DNA of 64,000 bases. Source: Dactylosporangium vinaceum (GTDB taxonomy: Bacteria; Actinomycetota; Actinomycetes; Mycobacteriales; Micromonosporaceae). This document shows positions 23,135-32,757 of the stretch, piece after piece. The notes beneath the pieces were generated by a model. That model saw only the letters and a list, made by a program, of their open reading frames with translations, had not been told where the DNA came from and made no database searches. Location: assembly GCF_019904175.1 (NCBI RefSeq), contig NZ_CP061913.1, positions 4,712,001-4,776,000 of the forward strand, in the 5' to 3' direction. A program made the translations under genes and the position numbers. The stretch's first letter is position 1, and each line of letters begins with the position of its first letter.

Positions 23135-24658
23135 TCAAAGCAACGGACCCGAGGACGTCAAGACGCTCAGGCTCACGGCGGGTTCGTGGTCGTCGGACCG
23201 GGGCAGCTCGTCGGCGCCGTGCGGGGCGGCCGCGACCATGATCTGCCGGCGGCCCGCGGCCTTGGCCTGATACAGCGCGGCGTCGGCCCGGGCGGTCAGC
23301 TCGCCGGAGCTCTCCGACCCGTCCCAACGGGCAAGCCCGGCGGAGAAGGTCTGACCCAGCGGCGTGACCTCGAGAGCGCGCTGCAGGATTCGCAGCGCCT
23401 CGCCGCTACTCGCGCCCGGCAACAGCACGATGAACTCCTCACCGCCGTACCGTGCCAGGATGTCGACCTGGCGCAGCACGGACCGCCAGGCCTCGGCGGC
23501 GTCGGTCAGGAGCCGGTCGCCGGCAGGATGGCCGTAGCGGTCGTTGAACTTCTTGAAGTGGTCGAGGTCGATCATGGCGATGCTGACCGGGACGTCGTCG
23601 CGGCGGGCGTTCTCGAGCGCCCGGGGTATCTCGTCGTTCCACGCGCGCCGGTTGGGCAGTCCGGTGAGCTCGTCCTGGCGCGCCAGCGTGCGCACCAGGT
23701 CCGCCTGCCGTTGGACTTCCCGCAGCAGTTGCGCCATGCGCAGCACGACGAGCAGGAACAGCACCGTGGAGCCGAGCACGATGGCCGGTCCGTTGATGGG
23801 CGTGCCGGCGTACAGCTGGATACCGAGCAGGGCCGGCGCGATCAGCGAGGCGACGGTCAGCGACGTGAGCATCGGGGTGCTCAGCCTTGGGGCCGGTCGG
23901 ACGGCGGCCCGGTCCAGATCGCGGGCACTCGGGTGCAGTGCGGCGAGGCCGAACAGCGAGTACGCGACCAGGAAGATCATGTCGACGCTCCGGTTCGCGA
24001 TCTGCACACCGTTGATGTCGATCCCGAGGTTGCCCAGCACCACCCAGGTCGCGTCGCCGACAAAGAACGCGCTGCCCGACCCGATGATCCACCAGAACGC
24101 CGAGCCGCGAGCGCCACCCGAACGCACCAGCCGGGTGAGCATGGCCAGCAGCAGCAGGTCACCGATCGGATACGCGATCTGGACCACCGAGCCCAGCAGC
24201 CGGGTCTCGTCGCTGAGGACGGCCGGTCCGATCACGTAGACCCAGGCCAGCAGGCCCAACCCGGTGGTGAACGTGCCCGCGTCGACCATGGCTGCCCAGT
24301 TGCGGCGGGGCTCACGGCGCTTGATCAACAGGGCGAAGCCCACGGCGCAGGCCGGGTAGAGCAGCAGGAACAGGGGGTCCGCCGGCGTCGGGGGCTCGTC
24401 CACGTGCAGGACCTCGGACGAGTAGATCGCCACCGCGATGCCGGAGGTGTTGGCGAACAGGCCGAAAGCGAAGCACCACCACGGCACCCGGGCGCCCCGG
24501 GAGAACCGGCGCACGCCGAGCAGGACGGCCGTGACGGCGCCGTAGCCGATGCCGATCTGCCAGGCTCCCTTCCACCACGGTGACTCGGGGATGAGCTGAT
24601 AGCACCCGATGGCGAGCACGGCCCACATGGCGTACAACTTCCAGCCGCGGCCACCCAT
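23135..24658 (-). CDS. Membrane-bound diguanylate cyclase (GGDEF)
   Basis: 507 residues. Residues 1-310 hold about nine or ten membrane helices, probably a sensory domain; a short coiled segment (LLREVQRQADLVRTLARQ) leads to the GGDEF domain, with the active loop GGEEF and an intact RxxD inhibitory site (RQVD) five residues before it. It should make c-di-GMP from GTP and be feedback inhibited. Start ATG 24658 (MGGRGWK) is preceded by GAGG; the longer ORF to 24700 has no better site. The EAL protein at 55.4 kb is degenerate, so it is not the matching phosphodiesterase. Confidence 0.9.
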   Translation of the reverse strand: MGGRGWKLYAMWAVLAIGCYQLIPESPWWKGAWQIGIGYGAVTAVLLGVRRFSRGARVPWWCFAFGLFANTSGIAVAIYSSEVLHVDEPPTPADPLFLLLYPACAVGFALLIKRREPRRNWAAMVDAGTFTTGLGLLAWVYVIGPAVLSDETRLLGSVVQIAYPIGDLLLLAMLTRLVRSGGARGSAFWWIIGSGSAFFVGDATWVVLGNLGIDINGVQIANRSVDMIFLVAYSLFGLAALHPSARDLDRAAVRPAPRLSTPMLTSLTVASLIAPALLGIQLYAGTPINGPAIVLGSTVLFLLVVLRMAQLLREVQRQADLVRTLARQDELTGLPNRRAWNDEIPRALENARRDDVPVSIAMIDLDHFKKFNDRYGHPAGDRLLTDAAEAWRSVLRQVDILARYGGEEFIVLLPGASSGEALRILQRALEVTPLGQTFSAGLARWDGSESSGELTARADAALYQAKAAGRRQIMVAAAPHGADELPRSDDHEPAVSLSVLTSSGPLL

Positions 24659-24823
24659 GACATCCTCGTTCCCTAGCACGCCGACATCGGTGTCCAGCAC
24701 ACCTCGGGCCGGTGTGACTTACGGGAGTTCGACGGTGGCAATGAGGTCGCGGAGCTGCGGATGGGGCCGGCTCCAGCGCCAGGGCGGCCGGGATGGTGTC
24801 GAGCCAGGCCAGGAGCTGGAGCA

Positions 24824-27800
24824 CTATAACGCGGTGGTGGCGAGTTTCTGCTCGAAGTACGACGCCCGGCTCTCGGCCCGAAGCTCCCGCGTGATGCCCA
24901 GCGCCTCCTGCCACCGCCGCCGAGCCCGGGCCGGGTGGCCGGCGGCCTCGTCGAGCTCGGCGATGCGGGCGTAGACCTCGGCCTGCGCCAGGCGCGAGGC
25001 GGTGTCCTCCGGGTCGAGGGCGGCGCGGCGACGGCGGCTGGACAGGGCCTGGCGGTACAGGGCGCGGGCGGTCGCCGGGTCGCCGCAGTCGCGCAGCCAG
25101 TCGCCGAGACGTTCGCGGGACTCGGCCAGGTCGCGGTGCAGCAGGCCGGTGCGGGGGAAGCGGTGGACGAGCGCCTCGGCGATCTCGGTGGACCGTTCGA
25201 GGTTGCCGCGGACCTCCTCCGGCCGGGCGGCGGCGGCGAAGTACTCGGCCTGGCGGCGGTAGGCGGTGGCCAGGTCGCGCTGGGCGTCGACGGAGTCGTC
25301 GCCGGCGAGGCGCTCGGCGAGGGACACGGCGCTGGAGACGTGGCCGGCGGCGCACCCGAGGTCGCCGGCGCTGGTGTCGAGATCGGCCAGGCGCCAGTAT
25401 GCCTGGAGGAGTTTGCGCTGGTAGTCGAGGTTCTCCGGGGCGATGTCGGTGAGGCGGTCGGCGATGGTGAAGGCGTCCGTCGTGTACGTGGGCGGGTCGA
25501 GGCCGGCCAGGGCGTTGAGCACGTCGAACTGGTTCGCGAGGAGGGTCGGGTTGTCTGCGTCGTCGGTGGCGAGGCGGCGCCAGATCGCCAGGGCCTCCTC
25601 CAGGTGCGGGCGGGGGTCGAGGAAGGCCGCGGTGAACAGGCAGAGGGCCAGGTCCCAGGCGAGGGCGCTGTCCGCGTCGGCGGCGGCGAGGCGTCGGCGG
25701 ATGCGCAGGGCCTCCTCGGCGGCGGTGCGGGCGCTGTCGGGGTCGGAGTCGTCCAGGGCCACGCCGATCAGCTTCTGGTGGCTCAGGCCCAGGTTGCGCT
25801 GGAGCTGGACGTCGACCGGGTCCGCCGCGGCGAGTTCGGTGTCGATGGCCAGGGCGCGTTCGTAGGCGCGGCGGGCGTCGGCGAGGCGGCCCAGGCGGTG
25901 CAGGAGGCGGCCCTGGTCGTCGAGGGCCGCGCTGAGCTCCAGGCGGTCGCCGGATCGTGCGGCGAGCCTGACGGCCTCCTCGCCCTTCTCGGCGGCCGCG
26001 GCGATGCTGCCGACGGCCTCCAGGGCGTCGCGCTCGCGGGCGAGGAATGCGGGGTACGCCTGATGCTTCGCCGGGAGGCGGTCGGTGACCTCGCCGAGGA
26101 ACGACGCGACAGCGCCCTCGCCGGCGAGCTTGGGCAGCACCGCGGTGGCGAAGTCGGCCAGGGCGTCGCCGTCGAGGTGGTACACGCCCTCGATGACGGT
26201 GGCGAACTCCGCCCGGCCCTCGTCCATGATCCACCGGCAGGTGGCGCCCGCGCGGGTGTGGCGCTCGGCGTGGCGGTCGCCCTGGGCCTTGGTGAGCGCC
26301 TCGCGCAGCCACGGCTCGACGACCGCGGCGGAGACGTCCGGGGCGCCCGACGTCGAGGTGCCGGACGTGGAGGCGCCCGCGGCGGAGGCGGGCGCCGGGG
26401 TGGCGAGGGTGAGGTCGCGCAGCCGGGCCAGGTGCGCCTCCATCGCCGCCGCCGCCTCGGAGGAGCCGTGGACCGCGTACGCCAGATCGGTCGCGCCCAC
26501 CGGGATGCGGAACACGGCCAGCTGCAGCAGCGCCTCGCGCTCGTCGGGCGTGAGCAGGTCGAGCAGCTCGGTCAGCAGGACGTCCTGCGCGCCCAGCGCC
26601 ACCGCCTGCCGCGCCACCGAGCCCGGGTCCGACCGCTGGGCCCCACCGCCGACCGCCGCGGTGTCCGCCGGCAATCCGGGCGAAGGCGGCAAATCCGACT
26701 CAAGCGCCGCAGGTGGCTCGGCTGGTAGCGGGGCGAGAGGCGACCCGGGTGCCGGCGAAGACGGCGTCAGCTGCAGCAACGTCCGCAGCCGCTGCGTGAC
26801 CTCCGGCAGCCGCGCGCCGCCGTGCAGCAGCGCATCGACGAACTCGACGAGCCGCGGATGCCCGCCGACGGTCGTCACGATCAGCGACAGGTCCTCAGTG
26901 GACAGTTCCCGCAGCGCCGGCATCCGCAGCAGCAGGCGGCTCAGCTCGGCGTCGGTCAGCGGGGGGACGTCGATGCGCAGTAGTGAGCTGACCGACGGTA
27001 CCGGATAGCGGGTCGTCACCAGGATCTTGCCCCGCTCGGCCGCGCCGGCCAGTGTCGCGAACGCCTCGCCGAAGCCCGGGTCGGCGAACGCGCCGCCGCC
27101 GACCGTCAGGTTCTGCTCGAAGTCGTCGAAGACCAGCAGGAGCCGCTCGGTGCGCAGGGTCTTGGCCAGCCGGTCGACGTCGTCGACGAGGAAACCGGCG
27201 CCGGTGTGGATGTGGATCGTCCACGGGTCGCCGGTGTCGTCGCGCAGCCGGTGCACGACCCGGCCGGCCAGGGCCGTCTTGCCGATCCCGGCCGGGCCGG
27301 TGAGCACGACCCCGTTGACCAGCGGGCCGCCGGCAACCTCGTCGCGCAGCGTCTGCGTGATGATCCGCAGCAGCCCGCGCCGGCCGACCAGGTCGCCGAG
27401 CAGGAGCTCACGCACGCCGGTGCCGGTCGGCAGGTCCGTCGGGTTCTGCAGGTGTACCGCGGGCGCGCCGGACTCCCACAGCGGCCCGTCGGACGCGGCG
27501 AACAGCGCGGGCACCGCATACTCGGGCCGCACCGGCGGCTGCTTGCCGGCCGTCTCGTCGAACAGCTCGGCCCGCGCCCGCGCGACGGCCGCGGCGACGG
27601 ACGTGCCGCCCTCGGCGAGGCTGCGGTACACGGCGGTCAGCAGCCGCGTCGCGTACCAGTCGGTGATCGTCGTCTGCATGGCCAGGACCCGGCCGGCGCC
27701 GTGGCGCAGCAGCGTGACCGCGAGCCCGGCGTCGGCGTCGGCGGCACCGCCGCAGCTGGACAGCACGATGAGCGGCACCGGCCGGCCGCCGCGGCGCAGG

Positions 27801-28738
27801 GCGCGCACGAGGTCCTCGGCGCTCACCTCGACCGCGTTGCCGTCGCGGTCCTCGAGCTCGACCCCGTACGGCGATCCGTGGGCCGACAGGTGCAGCGCGT
27901 GATAGGCGTCGCGGCGCAGCGCGTCGGCGATCTCGGCCGGGCCCGCCACCTCCAGGATGGTGACCTCGGCCCGCCCGACCCCGCCGACGACCGACACGAT
28001 CGCCTGCATCTCGGCCTCGACGTCAAGCGGCGGGTTGCTGGTCCGCTCGGGCGCCCCGACGGCGACGAGGATCTTCAGCGGGCCCGGCGTCGCGGTGGGC
28101 TCCGGCGCCGGCACGCCGGTGACGGACCGGGTCAGCCGCACCCCGTCGACGGCGACGAGGACCCGCTGGTCGGTGAGGCGCAGCAGCTCGAACGGCAGCT
28201 CGTGGGCGGGCCCGTCCGCGTCGACGACCACGTCGAGGGTGGTGCCGGGGACCCCGGCGGTGAGCAGGACCGTCACGTAGTCGAGGGCGTCGGCGTCGAA
28301 CAGCGCCGCGGACAGCCGCTGCCCGAGCCGGGCCAGCCGGGCCTCCGCGCCGGGCCGGTCGAGCAGGTCCCACACCTCGTCGCGGCCGAACGGCAGCGGC
28401 TCGTCGCGCTCGCACAGCACGGCCCCGGCGAGGGTGACGGTGCTGCGGACCCGGCTGCCGGCCACGGCGACGGCGATGCGCAGGTCGTGCCGCGTCGTGC
28501 GGGCCGCGTTCCCGGCGCGCAGCCACGCCAGCGTCTCCTCGGGCCCGCCGCCCAGGTGGACCTCCTGCGTCAGCGCGCCGGTCTCGAGCACCACGGTGTC
28601 GGCGCCGACGCCGTCGCGCTCCACGAGGCGCGCGTCGAATCCGGCCGCCCGGACCAGAATCCACAGGTCGCGTACGGCGTCGACGTGCGCGGCGTCGCCG
28701 GGGGCGTACGCGACGGTGACCAATCCGGGCTCAGCCAT
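24824..28738 (-). CDS. CHAT protease-STAND NTPase-TPR protein
   Basis: 1304 residues. Residues about 1-430 form a CHAT (caspase-like) protease domain with catalytic His287 (LHLSAHGSP) and Cys329 (VLSSCGGA). Residues about 440-700 are a STAND/NB-ARC ATPase: Walker A TGPAGIGKTA with Lys487, Walker B LLLVFDDF, and ILVTTRY. After a Pro/Ala linker, residues 850-1304 are tetratricopeptide repeats (YERALAID, LRIRRRLAAAD, and so on). The order matches bacterial NLR-like proteins whose repeats sense a trigger and release a protease. Start 28738 by CATGAT-N7-ATG. It follows the FAD gene by 13 nt on the same strand, so the two may be coupled. Confidence 0.88.
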   Translation of the reverse strand: MAEPGLVTVAYAPGDAAHVDAVRDLWILVRAAGFDARLVERDGVGADTVVLETGALTQEVHLGGGPEETLAWLRAGNAARTTRHDLRIAVAVAGSRVRSTVTLAGAVLCERDEPLPFGRDEVWDLLDRPGAEARLARLGQRLSAALFDADALDYVTVLLTAGVPGTTLDVVVDADGPAHELPFELLRLTDQRVLVAVDGVRLTRSVTGVPAPEPTATPGPLKILVAVGAPERTSNPPLDVEAEMQAIVSVVGGVGRAEVTILEVAGPAEIADALRRDAYHALHLSAHGSPYGVELEDRDGNAVEVSAEDLVRALRRGGRPVPLIVLSSCGGAADADAGLAVTLLRHGAGRVLAMQTTITDWYATRLLTAVYRSLAEGGTSVAAAVARARAELFDETAGKQPPVRPEYAVPALFAASDGPLWESGAPAVHLQNPTDLPTGTGVRELLLGDLVGRRGLLRIITQTLRDEVAGGPLVNGVVLTGPAGIGKTALAGRVVHRLRDDTGDPWTIHIHTGAGFLVDDVDRLAKTLRTERLLLVFDDFEQNLTVGGGAFADPGFGEAFATLAGAAERGKILVTTRYPVPSVSSLLRIDVPPLTDAELSRLLLRMPALRELSTEDLSLIVTTVGGHPRLVEFVDALLHGGARLPEVTQRLRTLLQLTPSSPAPGSPLAPLPAEPPAALESDLPPSPGLPADTAAVGGGAQRSDPGSVARQAVALGAQDVLLTELLDLLTPDEREALLQLAVFRIPVGATDLAYAVHGSSEAAAAMEAHLARLRDLTLATPAPASAAGASTSGTSTSGAPDVSAAVVEPWLREALTKAQGDRHAERHTRAGATCRWIMDEGRAEFATVIEGVYHLDGDALADFATAVLPKLAGEGAVASFLGEVTDRLPAKHQAYPAFLARERDALEAVGSIAAAAEKGEEAVRLAARSGDRLELSAALDDQGRLLHRLGRLADARRAYERALAIDTELAAADPVDVQLQRNLGLSHQKLIGVALDDSDPDSARTAAEEALRIRRRLAAADADSALAWDLALCLFTAAFLDPRPHLEEALAIWRRLATDDADNPTLLANQFDVLNALAGLDPPTYTTDAFTIADRLTDIAPENLDYQRKLLQAYWRLADLDTSAGDLGCAAGHVSSAVSLAERLAGDDSVDAQRDLATAYRRQAEYFAAAARPEEVRGNLERSTEIAEALVHRFPRTGLLHRDLAESRERLGDWLRDCGDPATARALYRQALSSRRRRAALDPEDTASRLAQAEVYARIAELDEAAGHPARARRRWQEALGITRELRAESRASYFEQKLATTAL

Positions 28739-28751
28739 GCGGGCCATCATG

Positions 28752-29924
28752 TCAGGGCCCGCACCCCGCTTTCCCCGCGGCCCGCGGTGTCACGTAGGTG
28801 CGCGGCACCGGCCGGCCGTCGTGATCGCCGACGTCCGGGAACGACCCGTCGCCGAACAGGACGCGGCTCGCCAGCGCCCGCCCGCCGGGTCCCCGCAGCG
28901 CCGCCACGGCCGCCTCCACGGCACGCGGTGACCGCAGGCCGCCGAACGCCCGCCGCAGCAGCAGCCGTCCCCGGAATCTGCTGCGGAGCATGGCGCCGTC
29001 GTACTGCCGCAGCACCGACACGTCCCCCGAGCGCACATAGGCCGTGGTGACCGCCGCGGCCAGCTCCGACAGCCGCAGGCACGGGTCGAGCCCGCCCGCG
29101 GTGAGCGGCGACACGGCCCCGGCCGCGTCCCCGACGAGCAGCCCCCGCGGGCAGGCCAGCCGCTGCAGCACACCGCCGACGGGGATCGGCCCGCCGCGCC
29201 GCTCGACCTCACCGGCCGGCTCGCCGACGCCGGGCGCGGACGCGGCGAACTCGTCGAGCAGATGGCGCACGCCCCGCCTCATGTGATTCGCGTACCCGGC
29301 CACCCCGACGTGCGCGTGCCGGCCGTCCTCGATGACCCACCCGAGGTACCCGGGCGCGATCCGCGGGTCGAGGACACAGTGGAACGTGGGCGGCCCGCCG
29401 GAGCCCCGGACCGGGTAGACGACCTCGGCGCCGACGAGGAGCCGCCGGTTCACGTCGAGGCCGAGGTCCCGGGCCACCCGCGAGCGGGCGCCGTCCGCGC
29501 CGACGACGAACCGGGCCCGCAGCGCCCCGTACCCGTGCAGGTCCACCACGTCGCCGGCGCCGCCGTCGTAGCGCACGCCGAGGAGCACCGATGCACCGGC
29601 CGCCGCCGCGCGTTCGCGGGCGTGGGCGTAGACGCCGGGCATGTCGGCGACCCGGTACTCGTCCCGGTCGCTGGTGAGCCGGATCGGGTGGCGCCGCGAC
29701 GGCGGATACAGCACGACGTCGCGCACGCCCGGGCCGAGCAGGTGCGCGGGCAGGTCGAAGTCGTCGAGGGTGCGCCGCACGAAGATCCCCGTGGTCCGCA
29801 CCCCGCTGGTCAGGGACCGCCGCTTGTCGACGACGAGCACGTCCAAGCCCCGGGCCGCGAGGAGCCGGGCCGTGTGCAGCCCGGCCAGCCCGGCCCCCAC
29901 CACCAACACGTCGACAGTCCGCAC
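28752..29924 (-). CDS. FAD-dependent oxidoreductase (geranylgeranyl reductase-like)
   Basis: 390 residues. The N-terminal Rossmann dinucleotide motif VVGAGLAGLHTARLLAARG is followed by the group II FAD motif, VVGADGARSRVARDLG, and by the GDAAGAVSPLTAGGL motif near residue 275. This is the p-hydroxybenzoate hydroxylase/geranylgeranyl reductase fold, used for double-bond reduction or ring hydroxylation. Start GTG 29924 is given by TAGCGT-N7-GTG. It lies between the SARP gene and the CHAT gene, both minus strand. Substrate unknown. Confidence 0.85.
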   Translation of the reverse strand: MRTVDVLVVGAGLAGLHTARLLAARGLDVLVVDKRRSLTSGVRTTGIFVRRTLDDFDLPAHLLGPGVRDVVLYPPSRRHPIRLTSDRDEYRVADMPGVYAHARERAAAAGASVLLGVRYDGGAGDVVDLHGYGALRARFVVGADGARSRVARDLGLDVNRRLLVGAEVVYPVRGSGGPPTFHCVLDPRIAPGYLGWVIEDGRHAHVGVAGYANHMRRGVRHLLDEFAASAPGVGEPAGEVERRGGPIPVGGVLQRLACPRGLLVGDAAGAVSPLTAGGLDPCLRLSELAAAVTTAYVRSGDVSVLRQYDGAMLRSRFRGRLLLRRAFGGLRSPRAVEAAVAALRGPGGRALASRVLFGDGSFPDVGDHDGRPVPRTYVTPRAAGKAGCGP

Positions 29925-29988
29925 ACCTGCGACGCTAGGCCCGGCCGGGCGCGGGGGCGCCGCCCTGCACGGAACCTTCGCAGCACCC

Positions 29989-32733
29989 TCACACGGGCGG
30001 CGCGGCCAGCCGCCGGCGGATCTCGTCGGCGGCGGGGTCGCCGAGCTGCTCGTAGAGGTGCAGGGCGCGCCGCCACGCGTCCGCGGCGCCGGGCGGGTCA
30101 CCGGCGGCCAGGCAGGTGTCGCCGAGCTCGGCGAGCATGCCGGCGTGGGAGGCCCGGTCACCGAAGTCGTGCATGAGCCGGATCGCCTGCCGGTGCGCGC
30201 GGGTCGCGGCCTCGTAGTCGCCGCGGCGGTGGTGGATGCCGGCGTTGGTGCTCCACGCGAACGCCTCGCCGTGCCGGTCGCCGGCCCGCTGCAGCAGCGC
30301 CTGGGCCCGGTCGCCGAGGCGCAGCGCCCGGTCCAGGTCCCCGGAGTGCACCCAGGCCCAGCTCAGTGCGGTGAGGGTGCGGCCCTGCCAGAGCAGGTCG
30401 CCGGCGGCCTCGGCCAGGGCCAGGGTGGCGCCGAACTCGGCCCGGGCGGCGTCGGGCCGCCCGGCCGCGGATGCCAGCATCCCGGCGCTGTAGCGGGCCC
30501 TCGCCTCGCCGATGCCGTCGCCGAGCGCGGCGTACAGCCGGACCGACTCGGCCAGGTGCTCGGCCGCCTCCGCGGCCCGCCCGAGGCGGTGCAGGGTGCG
30601 GCCGATCTCGCGGTGGGCGCCGGCCCGGCCGGGCACCTCGCCGATGCGCTGCATGACGGCGAGGGCGGCGGTCTGGGCGGCGATGAGCTCGGGGCGGTGG
30701 CCGCGCCAGTCGAGGTACGTCGTCATCGTCCACGGCAGCTGCCAGGCGTGGACGTCGAAGCCCTCGTCGGCGGCGAGGCGCACGGCCGCCGTGAGGACCC
30801 GGTGGTTGGCCTCGAACCAGGCCAGGGCCCGCACCGGGTCGCCGAGCCGGGGGACGGTGAGCCCGGCGACCGGCGCGGGCGGGTCGAGGGGGCGGCGGCC
30901 GGGGTCGATGAGCAGGGCCGCGGCGTGGGCGGTGTGCAGGTGGTGGTCGAGGACCCGGTGCACCGCGGCGCGGCGGTCCTCGCCGGTGTCCTCGGTGTGG
31001 CTGCGGCGGATGGCGTACGCCTTCAGCAGATCGTGCAGCGCGTAGCGGCCCGGGACCGGCTCGGCGAGCAGGTTGGCGTGCAGCAGCGCCCGCAGCCGCG
31101 ACTGGGTCCGGGTCAGCGGCTCCCCGGCGAGGCTGGCCGCGCCGGGCGCGGTGAGGTCCGGGCCCGGGTGCAGGCCGAGGAGGCGGAACAGGCGGGCCGC
31201 GGCCGGGCTCAGCGCCCGGTAGGACCAGGAGAACACCGCCTGCACGTCGGTGGCCGGGTCGCCGCCGTCGAGGGCGTCGAGCCGGCCCGCGGCGTCGCGC
31301 AGCTGGGCCGCCTGCTCGGCGAGGGACACCCCGGGCCGGGTCGCGACCTGGGCGGCGGCGACGGCGAGGGCGAGCGGCAGCCGGGCGCAGCGGGCGATGA
31401 TCTCGTCGGCCGCGTCGGGCTCGGCCGCCACCCGGTCCGGCCCGAGCCGCCCGGCCAGCAGGTCGCGGGACTCGGCCGGGCCGAGCAGGTCAAGGGCGAG
31501 GGGCCGGGCGCCCGGCGGGGTGAGGCTGGTCCGGCTGGTGATCAGCGTCATCGACCGCCCGGACTCCGGCAGCAGGGGCCGGACCTGCTCGGCGTCGCGG
31601 GCGTTGTCGAGCACGACGAGGACCCGCCGGCCGGCGACGCTGCCGCGGAACCGGGCGGCGAGCTCGTCGGGCTCGTCGGGCAGGGTCTCGGGCCCGTTGA
31701 GGGCGCCGAGGAAGCCGCGCAGGGCCTCGGCCGGTTCGGTGGCGGCGCCGCCGGGGTCGAAGCCGCGCAAATCGACGTAGAGCTGGCCGTCGGGGTAGCG
31801 GCCGGCGGCGGCCTGGGCCCAGTGGACGGCGAGGCTCGTCTTGCCCACGCCGGGCGGGCCGGTGATCGCGGCGACGACCGGGCCGGGCGCGGCGGCGAGC
31901 TCGCCGAGGCGGGCCAGCTCGCCGGCCCGGCCGCTGAACCCGCGCACCGCGAGGGGCAGCTGGGCCGGGACCGGGCCGGGCGCCGCGGCCGGGGCGGCGT
32001 CCACGTCGAGGGCCGGGTCGCGCCGGCGGATCGCCGCCTCCAGGTCGCGCACCCGCGGCCCCGGGTCGAGGCCGAGGTCGGCGCCGAGGGTCTCGCGCAG
32101 CCGCCGGGCCGTGCCCAGGGCCGCGTCCGGGCGGCCGCTGCGGTACTGCGCGAGCATGAGCAGCCCGTGCAGGCGCTCGTCGACCGGATGGTCGGCGGCG
32201 AGCCGGCCCAGCCCGGCGACGACCGCCGCGTGCTCGCCCAGCAGCAGCCGGTCCTCGGCCAGGGCGACCTGGGCCCGCAGCCACACGGTGTGCAGCCGCT
32301 CGGCGTCCTCGTCGAGGCCCGCGGCCCCGGCCAGGGGCCGGCCGTGCCACAGCGCGACCGCCTCGCGCAGCAGCCGGACCCGCTCGCGGGGGTCGTCGGT
32401 GTCGGCGGTGGCCCGGATGAGCCGGTCGGCCCGGGCCGCGTCGGTCGGGTCCCCGCCGCCGGCGACGGTCAGCACGTAGCCGGGCGGCCGGGCCGCGATC
32501 GTGCCGGCGTCGCCGAGGGCCCGGCGCAGGTACGACACGTGCTGCTGGAGCGTGTTCTGCGCGGTCGCGGGCGGGTCGGCGCCCCAGACGGCGTCGATGA
32601 GCCGGTCGGTGCTCACCACCTCGCCGTGGGCGAGGGCCAGGACGGCGAGGACGGTGGTGCGCCGCTCCCCGGCCACCGTGCGCAGCTCGCCGCCGCCGGC
32701 GATCCCGACCGGTCCGAGGAGGCGGATGTGCAT
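29989..32733 (-). CDS. AfsR/SARP-family transcriptional regulator with NB-ARC and TPR domains
   Basis: 914 residues, similar in size and order to AfsR. Residues 1-95: OmpR-like winged helix (MHIRLLGPVGI, then LQQHVSYLRRAL). Residues 95-240: BTAD helices (LREAVALWHGRPLA). Residues 265-560: NB-ARC ATPase with Walker A ITGPPGVGKTS (Lys298) and VLVVLDNARDAEQV. Residues 620-914: tetratricopeptide repeats. SARPs activate secondary-metabolite genes. The start is set by TAGGTT-N7-ATG. It is divergent from the beta-galactosidase gene, with overlapping -10 boxes, and leads the FAD and CHAT genes. Confidence 0.92.
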   Translation of the reverse strand: MHIRLLGPVGIAGGGELRTVAGERRTTVLAVLALAHGEVVSTDRLIDAVWGADPPATAQNTLQQHVSYLRRALGDAGTIAARPPGYVLTVAGGGDPTDAARADRLIRATADTDDPRERVRLLREAVALWHGRPLAGAAGLDEDAERLHTVWLRAQVALAEDRLLLGEHAAVVAGLGRLAADHPVDERLHGLLMLAQYRSGRPDAALGTARRLRETLGADLGLDPGPRVRDLEAAIRRRDPALDVDAAPAAAPGPVPAQLPLAVRGFSGRAGELARLGELAAAPGPVVAAITGPPGVGKTSLAVHWAQAAAGRYPDGQLYVDLRGFDPGGAATEPAEALRGFLGALNGPETLPDEPDELAARFRGSVAGRRVLVVLDNARDAEQVRPLLPESGRSMTLITSRTSLTPPGARPLALDLLGPAESRDLLAGRLGPDRVAAEPDAADEIIARCARLPLALAVAAAQVATRPGVSLAEQAAQLRDAAGRLDALDGGDPATDVQAVFSWSYRALSPAAARLFRLLGLHPGPDLTAPGAASLAGEPLTRTQSRLRALLHANLLAEPVPGRYALHDLLKAYAIRRSHTEDTGEDRRAAVHRVLDHHLHTAHAAALLIDPGRRPLDPPAPVAGLTVPRLGDPVRALAWFEANHRVLTAAVRLAADEGFDVHAWQLPWTMTTYLDWRGHRPELIAAQTAALAVMQRIGEVPGRAGAHREIGRTLHRLGRAAEAAEHLAESVRLYAALGDGIGEARARYSAGMLASAAGRPDAARAEFGATLALAEAAGDLLWQGRTLTALSWAWVHSGDLDRALRLGDRAQALLQRAGDRHGEAFAWSTNAGIHHRRGDYEAATRAHRQAIRLMHDFGDRASHAGMLAELGDTCLAAGDPPGAADAWRRALHLYEQLGDPAADEIRRRLAAPPV

Positions 32734-32740
32734 GGGTCCC

Positions 32741-32750
32741 AACCTATCCT
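32741..32750. promoter_or_regulatory. Overlapping divergent -10 boxes (SARP gene / beta-galactosidase)
   Basis: The decamer AACCTATCCT reads TATCCT on the plus strand (7 nt before GTG 32758) and TAGGTT on the minus strand (7 nt before ATG 32733). Both starts are leaderless and 25 bp apart, and the two -10 boxes share the central TA. The identical decamer recurs at 45828-45837. Confidence 0.7.
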
Positions 32751-32757
32751 TGGTGGC

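Noticed and set aside
24935..26728. Long plus-strand open frame opposite the CHAT-STAND-TPR gene
   Set aside because: Composition is Gly/Val/Arg-rich without domains; the minus strand has full domain motifs.
29641..32757. Very long plus-strand open frame opposite the FAD and SARP genes, leading into the beta-galactosidase
   Set aside because: It is the antisense frame of strongly coding minus-strand genes in GC-rich DNA. The leaderless promoter at 32745-32750 and GH2 homology place the true start at 32758.
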